NCBI RefSeq assembly: GCF_000018885.1
Contig: NC_010168.1
Coordinates: 2,108,001 to 2,172,000, forward strand
Length of the DNA stretch: 64,000 nt
Reading direction: 5' to 3'
From: Renibacterium salmoninarum ATCC 33209
GTDB taxonomy: Bacteria; Actinomycetota; Actinomycetes; Actinomycetales; Micrococcaceae
Part shown: positions 37,876 through 46,738 of the stretch, piece after piece
Position numbering within the stretch: the stretch's first letter is position 1
Layout of the letters: each line of letters starts with the position of its first letter
Made by a program: the position numbers and the translations under genes
Notes under the pieces: generated by a model
Seen by the model: only the letters and a program-made list of their open reading frames with translations
Databases searched by the model: none
What the model was told of the DNA's origin: nothing

Positions 37876-38773
37876 GTTAGCTACCGATTCGCTTGGTTTT
37901 TGGCTCAAGATGGCTGACTTGATCAAGTCCCGGTCGTAGCAGACCAGGCCATTGTTTTCGAGAAGTTCTTCGTGTAGCACTTGGTTTCCGGTGCGCTTGT
38001 CTGTTACCGTTCGGATAATCCTGTTGTGCCGGAAAATTTGCTCGCCCGCCTGGTAAAAGTAAGCGTCCTCTTCATGTACGTGATATTTCAACGGCAACGG
38101 CTGTTCGGCACGAAGCTCGCCGCGTAAATGCTCTTCGGTGAGATAAACAATAATCTGGAATGACTGGTCTAAGTTATTACGAAAGCGGTAGTCAAGATAG
38201 TTGTAAACGATTGAAGTACCCGTACCGTAAGGGATTTGCCGGTTAAAGTCTGGAAACAGGTCATAGGCGCTGTGGTGGTGATACTCAACGATTTCCAACG
38301 GGCTGTGCAAAATCATCCAATGTAGAAGGTTTGTAAACTGGCACATTCCGCCGCCAACTCCAGAGGCTGCCCTGCCATGGCTGATCACCACGCCCTCTCG
38401 ATATCCGAGCCTGGTATTAACTGGGCCCACCAGCCGCCAAAACGAAAAGGTCTCTCCTGGCTTGATGATGACTCGGTTCACTTTGGGCGCCGAGAGCCCC
38501 CAAGCTAATAGCTTTGTTCTCCTGCAATTCCAGATCGACGTTTCCAAGCTTGCGACGAATCAGCGAGTTGTGTTTGTAAACCAGCACCGGTAAGGGCAGC
38601 TCCGACGATTCGGAGGCGAATTGGACACGGGAAAACCTATTCTGGAGCTTCCGGAACGCTAGCAACTTCGCGACAGAAATTCGGTAGGTCAGTGGGTGAA
38701 GTTCACTGAAAAGTCGTCGTGCCACAAGATCACATCTTTCGCTAAGGAGTTGGTGATCTAAAGATAAGTCCAT
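37864..38773 (-). pseudogene. vanW: VanW family protein, frameshifted
   Basis: The N-terminal part (38773 down to about 38500) ends LVYKHNSLIRRKLGNVDLELQENKAI in short pieces typical of VanW. The rest resumes in another frame with LSAPKVNRVIIKPGETFSFWRLVG, GVGGGMCQFTNLLHW and DLFPDFNRQIPYGTGTS. Removing one base from the C5 run at 38497-38501 joins them into about 300 aa. VanW was first seen in vanB gene clusters, but most homologues are chromosomal proteins of unknown function and do not imply resistance. The slip in a homopolymer could be a real mutation, a phase switch or a sequencing error. Confidence 0.85.
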
Positions 38774-38828
38774 TCGATGATGTAAATAGTCACTTCGAGG
38801 GATTTGGCTTATAACGCTTTGAGAACTT

Positions 38829-39151
38829 TTAGTGACCGCCGTCGAGGTTTAGCGCCACTACCCCGGCCACAATCAAGGTGATGCCGATAATTTTCGTCAC
38901 GGACAAGGGCTCTTTGAAAAGCCAAAAACCGATTACCGCTATCACCGCAGTGCCAACTCCGGACCAAATGGCATAGGCGGTACTTACTGGCACCTCTTTG
39001 AGCGCAAGGCTCAGTGCGTAGAAAGAGATTGCGTAACCAACGACGACGCCGACCGAGGGCCATAATTTCGAGAAGCCATCCGAAACCTTCAACAACGACG
39101 TTGCCACAATCTCGCAATCGCAATCGCGATTGCGAGGAAGAGATAGGGCAT
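38829..39151 (-). pseudogene. Small multidrug resistance (SMR/EmrE-like) transporter, frameshifted near its start
   Basis: The C-terminal 92 residues (from GTG 39107) are a good SMR protein: ATSLLKVSDGFSKLWPS, SFYALSLALKEVPVSTAYAIWSG, and two further helices. The first helix with its essential Glu lies upstream: ATG 39151 gives MPYLFLAIAIAIA and then shifts frame. One missing base at about 39113-39115 would restore AIAEIVATS, including the catalytic Glu. The break is inside a palindromic GCAATC/GATTGC repeat. The shorter ORF lacks that Glu and part of helix 1, so it should not pump. It begins 1 nt after the GNAT stop, as last gene of the cyd transcript. Confidence 0.8.
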
Positions 39152-39152
39152 C

Positions 39153-40136
39153 TCAGAGAACCCTGTCGAAAGCCATTGATCGTCGAACCGCGCTGTAGCC
39201 CATTCGCTCGTAAAGCGTATTTGCGCCGGTTGGGTTTTCAGTATCTACGTCCAAAGAGGCCACATCCATTCCCGCCGCCCTGAATCTGCGCATGGCTTCA
39301 GCCAACAAAGCCGCAGCGATCCGGCATCCTCGGTAAGCTCTTCGAACTCCGATCAGCTCGGTATAGCCTTCTTTGCGGCCAAAACTGCTGAAGATATCTT
39401 GGTCATAACTGGCCAGCTGATAACCCGCCACTTCCCCGGTTGAAGCGTCCAAAACCACCAAACTCCAATCCGCACGGAAAAGTGGGTGTTCTACGGTATC
39501 TCGCCAAGTTTCCAGATCACGCGTTTCCGAACCCCAATGGTCAGCGAAGACTTCGTTATGCGCCAATCGAACAGCTTCCGAATGCTCCGAGGAGAAAGTA
39601 GTGACCACCAGGTTTTCGTCAAGATCGATGACCGGAATCTCTTCGGATAACGGCCGATGCATTTCGGAAAAATAGCGAACGATATTGAACCCGTTTGCGG
39701 TGAACAACTCTTGGGCAACCGGGTTGTTATCCTCAGCGTAAGTGCGGGCAATTTCTGGGCTCTGCTGACGGGCGGAAAATCGATGCGCTACCCGCTCAAG
39801 CTGCCACTTAAGTAACGCCGAGCCAATACCCCGACGTTGCCACTCCGGATCAACCCCGCCAGAGACATAGGCTTTAGCACCCTCAGGGTTCTTACGAACT
39901 TGAGCAAACGCCCGAGGAATCCCTCCGTGGTCAACACCAATTACGGTATCGAGCAATGGATCATTTTTGCTCGAGTTCAAGGAGTTTTCTAAATCTTCCA
40001 GCTGGTCGTGCCAAGGAGCTTTTTCTGCGGAGAAAATACGTAAGATCAGTTCGTACCATTGCGCCAAGTCGGCTTTTTCAATGGGGCGGAATTCCAATTC
40101 CGAGCCCACAGCAGTGTCCAATCCAGGCAAGTTCAT
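39153..40136 (-). CDS. Tandem GNAT acetyltransferase, mycothiol-synthase-like
   Basis: 327 aa with two GNAT domains. The first (about 12-165) has the acetyl-CoA loop VDPEWQRRGIGSALL. The second (about 170-325) has VRRAYRGCRIAAALLAEAMRR and the closing NPTGANTLYERMGY. Length and two-domain layout resemble MshD, which makes mycothiol, but this looks like a paralogue and its substrate is unknown. Its ATG overlaps the cydDC stop (ATGA), so it is translationally coupled to the cytochrome bd assembly exporter. CydDC exports thiols in E. coli, which makes the link suggestive. Confidence 0.82.
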   Translation of the reverse strand: MNLPGLDTAVGSELEFRPIEKADLAQWYELILRIFSAEKAPWHDQLEDLENSLNSSKNDPLLDTVIGVDHGGIPRAFAQVRKNPEGAKAYVSGGVDPEWQRRGIGSALLKWQLERVAHRFSARQQSPEIARTYAEDNNPVAQELFTANGFNIVRYFSEMHRPLSEEIPVIDLDENLVVTTFSSEHSEAVRLAHNEVFADHWGSETRDLETWRDTVEHPLFRADWSLVVLDASTGEVAGYQLASYDQDIFSSFGRKEGYTELIGVRRAYRGCRIAAALLAEAMRRFRAAGMDVASLDVDTENPTGANTLYERMGYSAVRRSMAFDRVL

Positions 40137-43100
40137 ACCCCAACCCTATCGTTGACACCGTCAGCTCCGCTCGCAGATTTGACGCCGAGTTTCAGCTGAA
40201 TATCAGTAGCCTGAACGTCCTGCGGTCGGTGAGTAATGAGAACAACGGTTTTCGCCCGCAAACTACTACGCAAGTCCGACATTAGCGCCGCAGCAGAGCC
40301 GGCATCCAAATGCGCTGTCGGTTCATCAAGTAACACGACGTCTGCCCGGGTAAGCAATGCCCGAGCCACGGCGATCCTTTGCCTCTGACCACCAGATACC
40401 AACCCGCCGGCGTCGCCCAATCGAGTTTCCAGACCAGCGGGCAAGTGGCTAAGCCACTGTGCAAGTCCAACTTCATGTAGTACCTGGTGCAGTTCGAGTT
40501 CGGAAGGCGGATCAGATTTTTTCCGCGCGAGCGCCAGGTTTCCGCGAAGTGTCGAGTTGAAAAGATGCGCTTCTTGCGGACACCAGGCGATACTCCCATG
40601 CACTGCCACACGGCCAGAGACGGGTGCGGTGAAGCCCATTAGAGTAGCCAGAAATGTAGATTTTCCAGCGCCGGATGGACCCGTCACGGTGAGCCAGTCC
40701 CCTTGGGCAAGCTCGAGGTCGATGCCATCGGCAACGCTGAGGCCCTGCCATCCGATGCTGAGTTGCCGGGCTTGAATGGTGTTGTTCGATGTTGCCACTG
40801 GTACGTGCGGAAGCTCCGGCACTTGTAGTTCCCTAGCAACCGAACGCCACAGTCGGCGCAGTAGTGGCAGACCGGGCGCAGATTGCACCAAAGGTGAAAA
40901 GACGTCCAACAAGCCAAGCTGAAGCAAGACCAGCGCAACTAAAACTTCAATTCGAAGCTGCCCGCTAGTGACCAACGGTGAGCCTAACGCGATCATGCCG
41001 ACGGAACCCGCGCACGCAAGAGTGGTGAGCAGTGCCAAACCTAGACCTTCGGCCCAAGCACCGCGTTGCGCCAGAGCCGTCGATTTTCGGTCTAAGGCAA
41101 ACAGCCTGCTAAGCAAAGGCTGTTCGATGCCATTGCTGCGAAGTTCAGCGGCCGAGCCCAGCAACACGGTCAACTCGCTTATCAGCTTGCTCCGTTGCGC
41201 CTGTTCTTGGTTCCGAGATCTGCTATCCGCCCACAACGCAACGGCTGGGCAGAGCAACACTGCGCCTAGCAGGATCACCACCTGAAAACCGAGCGCCTGC
41301 GGAAACAATAACGAGGTGCTGACAATCACGGCAACAGCAGCCAAGACCGCGGTTATCGGAGGCAAGAGTACCCTGGGCGCCAAATTTCGCAGTGCGTCCA
41401 CATCACCGATCAATCGAGGTAATACAGAGTCCCCCCGGCTGAGCTCCCGGTTAGCGGGCAACGACTTGCTTAGCGCGTCCCAAAGCCTGCCGCGCAACCG
41501 ATCAGCGGCAGCGAACATCGACTGATGGGTGTTGAGCCGCTCGACGTATCGGGCGACGGCGCGCAGCAAGCCAAAGAACCTCACTCCCACAATTGCGGTG
41601 AGTAAGTAGAGCACCGGTGGTTGTTGGCTCGCGCGAACAATTAGCCAGCCGGAAAGTGCCGTGAGTGCGAGCGCGGCCAAAGACGCTATGACACCGAAGA
41701 AAATCGACCCTAAAAATGCTGGTAGCCAAGGTTGTAAAATGCGCAAGAACTGGACGATCCCTGGCACTAAAGTAGTTTTGAATCGTTGCTCACTAGTTAC
41801 CGTTGACTGCTGATCGATAATGCTGCTGTCAACGCCGCTGCTGTCATTTCGACGGCCGTCTTCATCGCCCGGCGCGAGCGGTTCCTGGGCCGGCGGTAAG
41901 ACCTCTGCGCGGGAATCCAGCCCCGGATCAGCATTGCTTGTCGGGGCCACCAACTCAAGCTGTTGGTCGGCAAGGGCCAGAACTCTGGCGTCGTGGCTGA
42001 CTATCAGCACCGTCGCCCTGCCACGAAGCGATATCAGGGCATCTTCGATAAGTCGGGCCGAGGCCGCGTCCACGTGCGCGGTTGGCTCGTCCACCAGTAC
42101 CTTATCCGCTCCGCAGTCAACTCGAACTAGCACCCGTGCCAAGGCCAAACGTCGGAGCTGACCAGGGCTGAGCCATGCTGGATGCTGATTTTCTCGGCCA
42201 GCCAGCCCCACTGATGCTAAAACCTCAGCGGCCGACTGTGGGTCGATGGCCCCCCAGAGCAGAAGTTCCTGCATGACGCTGCGCTCAGTGCTACCTGGAT
42301 CCTGTGGCAACCAGGCCACATGCTTGGCATCAATCCCGCGCACGCTCCCGGCTAGATCTGCTTCAGCCGAAGTCACCGTGCCGATCAGGGCGCCTAGCAA
42401 AGTGGACTTACCACAGCCACTGGCACCTGAGATTGCCAGAATCTTTCCCCGTGGAACGGAAAAACTTACCCCCGACAGGGCTGGTACTGCTCGATCGAGG
42501 TATCGGACGCTTAACTCCGAGACATTCAGTTCTGCCCCCTTGCCGCCGGTCGTTGCGAGGCGATCACCGATCGGAGCGGCTAATTCTTCTTTGCTGCGCC
42601 GCATCGCCTCGCGTCCGTCGTCACTCGCGTGGAAGGCCGTGCCCAGCTCACGCAACGGCAGGTAGCACTCTGCCACCAAGATCAGCACCAGGAGCCCCGT
42701 CCCGAGATCAAGCTGGCCATAGACAAGCCACACTCCGATGAAAACTGCGACCAACGCAACCGATAACGTCGCAATCAGTTCCAAAGCGAGCGCCGAAAGA
42801 AAGGCCACACGCAACGTCGCCATCGTCGTGCGTCGATAATCGTTGCCCAGCCGATCTAAAGCTGCGCGTTGTTCGCGGGCTCGACCTAAACCAATAAGTA
42901 CCGGCAGTCCGCGCGCTAACTCGGTCAGTTGGCTGGAGAGCCTGAGTAAAGCACCGGTTGCCTGGCTCACCTTGTCTTGCGTGAACCACCCGATCAGGGC
43001 CATGAAAACCGGCACCAACGGAACGGTAAGAACCACGATTAGCGCACTGACCCAGTCGGCGGCCAAAATTCTGACACCGATAATGGCCGGAACCGTGGCG

Positions 43101-43492
43101 GCGCTGACCAGGGCTGGCAAATACTGATGGTAATAGCCATCAAGCGCGTCCAATCCGCTGCTTGCCAGCACCGTCGCACCTCCACGCTGATTTGCTTGCT
43201 CAGAGCCTGCTCTAGCAATCCAATGCTGAGTCAGCTCAACGCGAAACTGTTCTTTGGCACCTAATGCGGTTCGTTTCGCGCTGACCTGCACCGCCCAAAC
43301 CATCACTGAGCGGACGACGGCGGCTGCCGCAGCAAGGCTCAATGAAGCCAGCACCGGGGTGCCGTTGATCGCAGCGACAATTGAACTGGCCAGGCCATCG
43401 GCGAACACCACCATTGCAGCAGCTTTGATGGCGTTGAGCAGCCCGAGCAAATAGATGCCCGGCATACTGGAACGGGGAATTTCGGGTTTCAC
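40133..43492 (-). CDS. cydDC: Thiol reductant ABC exporter, CydD-CydC fusion
   Basis: 1119 aa: two complete ABC half-transporters in one chain. The CydD half has six membrane segments, Walker A SGASGCGKSTLL (about 350), signature LSPGQLRRLALAR and Walker B KVLVDEPTAH. A 60-residue linker follows, then the CydC half with membrane segments (about 590-870), Walker A TGPSGAGKSTFL, signature VSGGQRQRIAVAR and VVLLDEPTAH. In E. coli separate CydD and CydC are needed to mature cytochrome bd and move thiols or haem. The start is GTG, 9 nt after the cydB stop. It is followed, with overlap, by the GNAT gene. Confidence 0.94.
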   Translation of the reverse strand: MKPEIPRSSMPGIYLLGLLNAIKAAAMVVFADGLASSIVAAINGTPVLASLSLAAAAAVVRSVMVWAVQVSAKRTALGAKEQFRVELTQHWIARAGSEQANQRGGATVLASSGLDALDGYYHQYLPALVSAATVPAIIGVRILAADWVSALIVVLTVPLVPVFMALIGWFTQDKVSQATGALLRLSSQLTELARGLPVLIGLGRAREQRAALDRLGNDYRRTTMATLRVAFLSALALELIATLSVALVAVFIGVWLVYGQLDLGTGLLVLILVAECYLPLRELGTAFHASDDGREAMRRSKEELAAPIGDRLATTGGKGAELNVSELSVRYLDRAVPALSGVSFSVPRGKILAISGASGCGKSTLLGALIGTVTSAEADLAGSVRGIDAKHVAWLPQDPGSTERSVMQELLLWGAIDPQSAAEVLASVGLAGRENQHPAWLSPGQLRRLALARVLVRVDCGADKVLVDEPTAHVDAASARLIEDALISLRGRATVLIVSHDARVLALADQQLELVAPTSNADPGLDSRAEVLPPAQEPLAPGDEDGRRNDSSGVDSSIIDQQSTVTSEQRFKTTLVPGIVQFLRILQPWLPAFLGSIFFGVIASLAALALTALSGWLIVRASQQPPVLYLLTAIVGVRFFGLLRAVARYVERLNTHQSMFAAADRLRGRLWDALSKSLPANRELSRGDSVLPRLIGDVDALRNLAPRVLLPPITAVLAAVAVIVSTSLLFPQALGFQVVILLGAVLLCPAVALWADSRSRNQEQAQRSKLISELTVLLGSAAELRSNGIEQPLLSRLFALDRKSTALAQRGAWAEGLGLALLTTLACAGSVGMIALGSPLVTSGQLRIEVLVALVLLQLGLLDVFSPLVQSAPGLPLLRRLWRSVARELQVPELPHVPVATSNNTIQARQLSIGWQGLSVADGIDLELAQGDWLTVTGPSGAGKSTFLATLMGFTAPVSGRVAVHGSIAWCPQEAHLFNSTLRGNLALARKKSDPPSELELHQVLHEVGLAQWLSHLPAGLETRLGDAGGLVSGGQRQRIAVARALLTRADVVLLDEPTAHLDAGSAAALMSDLRSSLRAKTVVLITHRPQDVQATDIQLKLGVKSASGADGVNDRVGV

Positions 43493-43501
43493 GGCAGGCT
43501 C

Positions 43502-44503
43502 CTAGTGTGCCGGAAGGCTCTTGGTACTGATTCGTTTCCGAAAAACCCAGTAAGTCCAGCCCTGGTAAGCAAGCACTAGCGGAACACCAAAACAAGCGAT
43601 GATGCTGATCAATCCGAGGGTGTATTCGGAAGCCGATGCGTTCTGCACGGTCAGGTTAAACTCTGCGGAGAGCGTCGACGGCAAAACGTTCGGGAACAGA
43701 CTGAAAAATATTGTCGCGAATACGCTGAGAAGAAAAACTCCACAGCCCAAGAATGCCCAACCTTCTCGATGTTTCTTGGCAGCAAAAATTGCGCTGTCTA
43801 CCGCAACGACCGCCAGTCCAATCAACAACCAGCCAAGCGGCTTCGCATTGATGATCTGCACTGCTATCGCCCAAACGAGCATAGGTAATAAGGCTAGTGG
43901 TGCGGCTCGGCGAAAAAGCATACGAGCTCGGACTCGCACGGTACCATCGGTTTTCAAGGCCAAAAATGCGGCCGCGTGGACAAGGCAAAACAGCAGCACA
44001 GCAGCCCCGCCCAACATTGCGTATCCGTTGAACCAGGCAAAAGCACCACCGACTCGGTCTCCGTTAGCGTTCAGCGGCAGCCCGGTGCTGGTCAATGCCA
44101 AGGTTGCACCGATGCCGAATGCCGACGTTGCTGAACCGAGCAGAATGGCCCAATCCCAGGTGTTCTGCCACCGTGGAGAAGCCACTTTGCCACGGTATTC
44201 AAAAGCGACGGCACGGAAAATCAGACCAAGCAATACGAAGATCAGCGGCAGATAGAGCGCCGAGAGCAAGGAAGCGTACCAAAGCGGAAAGGCGGCAAAG
44301 GTCGCCCCAACAGCGGTAATAAGCCAGACCTCGTTGCCGTCCCAGACCGGGCCCACTGTGTTGAGCAGCACGCGGCGTTCCTCATTATTGCGGGCAAAGA
44401 GTTTCATCAGCATGCCAACGCCTAAATCGAATCCCTCTAAGAAGAGGTAACCAGTCCACAGCACCGCGATGACCACAAACCACAAAGTTGGTAGGAATTC
44501 CAT
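43502..44503 (-). CDS. cydB: Cytochrome bd ubiquinol/menaquinol oxidase subunit II
   Basis: 333 aa with about eight or nine membrane helices. It starts MEFLPTLWFVVIAVLWTGYL, followed by the conserved FLEGFDLGVGMLM and GPVWDGNEVWLI. These are signatures of CydB. It forms the bd oxidase with CydA in the cytoplasmic membrane, reducing oxygen to water with high affinity. It lies 78 nt downstream of cydA and 9 nt upstream of cydDC. Confidence 0.96.
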   Translation of the reverse strand: MEFLPTLWFVVIAVLWTGYLFLEGFDLGVGMLMKLFARNNEERRVLLNTVGPVWDGNEVWLITAVGATFAAFPLWYASLLSALYLPLIFVLLGLIFRAVAFEYRGKVASPRWQNTWDWAILLGSATSAFGIGATLALTSTGLPLNANGDRVGGAFAWFNGYAMLGGAAVLLFCLVHAAAFLALKTDGTVRVRARMLFRRAAPLALLPMLVWAIAVQIINAKPLGWLLIGLAVVAVDSAIFAAKKHREGWAFLGCGVFLLSVFATIFFSLFPNVLPSTLSAEFNLTVQNASASEYTLGLISIIACFGVPLVLAYQGWTYWVFRKRISTKSLPAH

Positions 44504-44581
44504 TAGCTCGTCTCCTTTAGATCGGCAACCGGCATCTCGAGCTGCAATCCTGGCCCGGCCTGCTCAGCGGTAATAGACCGC

Positions 44582-46192
44582 TCAGTAAGCAAAGGCGAGT
44601 ACATCGTCGTCGTCCTTGTTCTTGGTCCCGTCGGTTTCATCGTCGTTCTCGCTATCAGGTGGCGTTGCTAGCTCGGGCATTGCAGAGAGCACGCCGCCCC
44701 GGACGTATTTGAAGAGCAGAAACACTTCGACAATCAGCAGGACCGCATAGACCGCGACGAAAGCCACCAAAGAAAAGATCAGCTCGCCCACGCTCACCCC
44801 GGGAGAAACGGCAGCAGCGGTGAACATGAACACCGGATCGATGCCGGTCATTTGCGGATTAGGCGCTACAACGAAGGGCTGGCGGCCCAACTCGGTAAAG
44901 ATCCATCCCGCAGAGTTGGCGCCAAAGGGGGCGAGGATGCCGAATACTGCTAGCCGCATGAGCCATTTGGATTCTGGTACCGTGCCTCGGCGGGCAATAA
45001 AGAACGCCACAAATGCTGCCAATGCCGCGATGCCACCGAAACCGATCATCATCCGGAATCCCCAGTAGGTCACTGCCATCACCGGTACGTATTGAATCGG
45101 CTGCCCGGCTCGATCGCCGTAGATCGGGTTATCTGGCAGGTTTGTGCCATATTTCGCCTGGTACTCAGGCAGCAAAGAGTTCACGCCTTTGACTTCGGTA
45201 CTGAAATCACCGTGCGCCAGGAAGGACAACAGCCCGGGGATTTCGATGACGGCGGCAACGTCATTACAGTTTTTCGCGCCGACGTCGCCAATGGATAGCA
45301 CGGAGAAGCTAGTGCCGTTCTGGCAAGCAGCCTCTGCCGCGGCCATCTTCATGGGCTGCTGCTCGAACATCAATCTGCCCTGTAAATCGCCGCTGATCGC
45401 AGTTCCAGCAAAGGCGATCATGGCCACCACCGCACCAATCCGCAGCGAACGGATCCACACTTTATGGTCAGTCTTGTCCCGACCGGGGTGCTGTACCTTG
45501 CCGTTGACGACGGCGCTCTCACCGACGACAACTCGCTTCTTGGCGTCAACGGTATCGATGCCAAGCTTGCGCCGCTTCCACAGGTGGTACCACGAGATGC
45601 CGAGCAAGAAGCCACCCGCTACGGCAAGCGCACCAAAGATTGTGTGTGGAAAAGCAACCAATGCAGTGTTGTTAGTGAAGACCGCCCAAGCATCGGTCAT
45701 TCGGGGCCGGCCATCGACTACTGTGACGCCCACCGGATGTTGCATCCAAGAATTAGCAACCAAGATGAAGTAAGCGCTCACCACCGAGCCCAACACAGCA
45801 ATCCAAAGGCAGACTAGATGGATTTTCGCGGGTAGTTTCTTCCAGCCAAAGATCCACAAGCCAAGAAACGTTGATTCGACGAAGAAGGCCAGTAATGCTT
45901 CCATTGCCAGCGGCGCGCCAAACACATCACCAACGAATCGGCTGTACTCACTCCACGCCAGGCCAAACTGGAACTCTTGTACCAGCCCAGTCGCGACGCC
46001 CAGAATGAAATTGATCAGGAATAGCTTCCCCCAGAACTTAGTCATTCGGAGATACTCGGGCTTTTTGTTCCGCAACCAGAAGGTTTGCAGTACGGCTATC
46101 AAAAGGCCCAGGCCGATAGTGAGCGGAACCATCAGGAAGTGGTAAACGGTAGTGATGCCGAATTGCCACCGAGCGATATCGAGAGCTTCCAT
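44582..46192 (-). CDS. cydA: Cytochrome bd oxidase subunit I
   Basis: 536 aa. Haem ligand His19 is in TTVYHFLMVPLTIG; further motifs are GLVQEFQFGLAWSEYSRFVGDVFGAPLAMEALLAFF in consecutive pieces and TELGRQPF, the GRQPW-like site. A short hydrophilic Q-loop around residues 250-340 is present. The C-terminus is acidic (EDDDVLAFAY region). It oxidises quinol and, with CydB, reduces oxygen. The upstream region holds the TTCTAC/GTAGAA palindromes shared with the divergent blaI-like gene, so cyd expression is likely repressed by that protein. Confidence 0.96.
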   Translation of the reverse strand: MEALDIARWQFGITTVYHFLMVPLTIGLGLLIAVLQTFWLRNKKPEYLRMTKFWGKLFLINFILGVATGLVQEFQFGLAWSEYSRFVGDVFGAPLAMEALLAFFVESTFLGLWIFGWKKLPAKIHLVCLWIAVLGSVVSAYFILVANSWMQHPVGVTVVDGRPRMTDAWAVFTNNTALVAFPHTIFGALAVAGGFLLGISWYHLWKRRKLGIDTVDAKKRVVVGESAVVNGKVQHPGRDKTDHKVWIRSLRIGAVVAMIAFAGTAISGDLQGRLMFEQQPMKMAAAEAACQNGTSFSVLSIGDVGAKNCNDVAAVIEIPGLLSFLAHGDFSTEVKGVNSLLPEYQAKYGTNLPDNPIYGDRAGQPIQYVPVMAVTYWGFRMMIGFGGIAALAAFVAFFIARRGTVPESKWLMRLAVFGILAPFGANSAGWIFTELGRQPFVVAPNPQMTGIDPVFMFTAAAVSPGVSVGELIFSLVAFVAVYAVLLIVEVFLLFKYVRGGVLSAMPELATPPDSENDDETDGTKNKDDDDVLAFAY

Positions 46193-46227
46193 TTCAACCT
46201 CTTCTACGTCTTGTTTAGAAAAACAGT

Positions 46228-46254
46228 GTAGAACATTTTCTACTGCTCGTAGAA
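46228..46254. promoter_or_regulatory. Operator array for a BlaI-type repressor between cydA and blaI-like gene
   Basis: Half-sites GTAGAA-N4-TTCTAC-N5-GTAGAA overlap at 46228-46254, giving two interlocked palindromes (46228-46243 perfect, N4; 46238-46254 perfect, N5). A further TTCTAC half-site is at 46202-46207. It is 36-62 nt before cydA and 83-109 nt before the divergent regulator. BlaI/MecI/CopY repressors bind such TAC-rich dyads as dimers. The N5 form recurs at 63436-63452. Confidence 0.65.
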
Positions 46255-46336
46255 ATTAGCGCAAAAACGCGCTACATTGGTATCTGCAGTATTGGCGATC
46301 ATGCTAGAAAATATTTCGTAAGAGTTGAGGATAAAA

Positions 46337-46708
46337 ATGGCGACGTTGGGCGAATTGGAGCGATCCGTGATGGATCTGCTGTGGCAACAGCCAGCACCGC
46401 TCACTGCCAACGAGCTGCGGGATCTGCTCTGCCACTTGGAAGCATCGCAAGGTAAGGAACTCGTGGTGACCACGGTGTTGACGGTGCTCTCCCGGTTAGA
46501 GAAAAAGGGTTTAGTCGAGCGCGAACGCGATATTCGTCCGCACCGCTACCGCGCTGTTACTTCGCGCGAAGAGCACACCGCAGAACTTATGCATGAAGTA
46601 CTGGGCTCAGCACCAGATCGCGAAGCGGTGCTGGCACGATTCATCGGTTCAGTATCCGCTGATGAAGCTTCCACACTACGCAAACTGCTGGGCTACAACG
46701 AGCGCTAG
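46337..46708 (+). CDS. BlaI/MecI/CopY-family transcriptional repressor
   Basis: 123 aa from ATG 46337, chosen because TTGAGG lies 6-8 nt upstream; an in-frame TTG at 46325 is weaker. The winged-helix domain (about 1-75) has LGELERSVMDLLWQQ, TVLTVLSRLEKKGLVERERD and the wing RPHRYRAV. The C-terminal dimerisation helices follow. Such repressors are inactivated by proteolysis after signal from an M56 partner, and the next gene encodes one. It is divergent from cydA and the shared region carries palindromes, so it probably represses itself and cyd. Confidence 0.9.
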   Translation: MATLGELERSVMDLLWQQPAPLTANELRDLLCHLEASQGKELVVTTVLTVLSRLEKKGLVERERDIRPHRYRAVTSREEHTAELMHEVLGSAPDREAVLARFIGSVSADEASTLRKLLGYNER

Positions 46709-46738
46709 CTGATACGGAGCAGAGACTGAGGTCGACTC

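Noticed and set aside
37864..38773. Reading VanW as evidence of vancomycin resistance
   Set aside because: No vanH, ligase or vanX-type genes are nearby, VanW homologues are common in non-resistant bacteria, and this copy is frameshifted.
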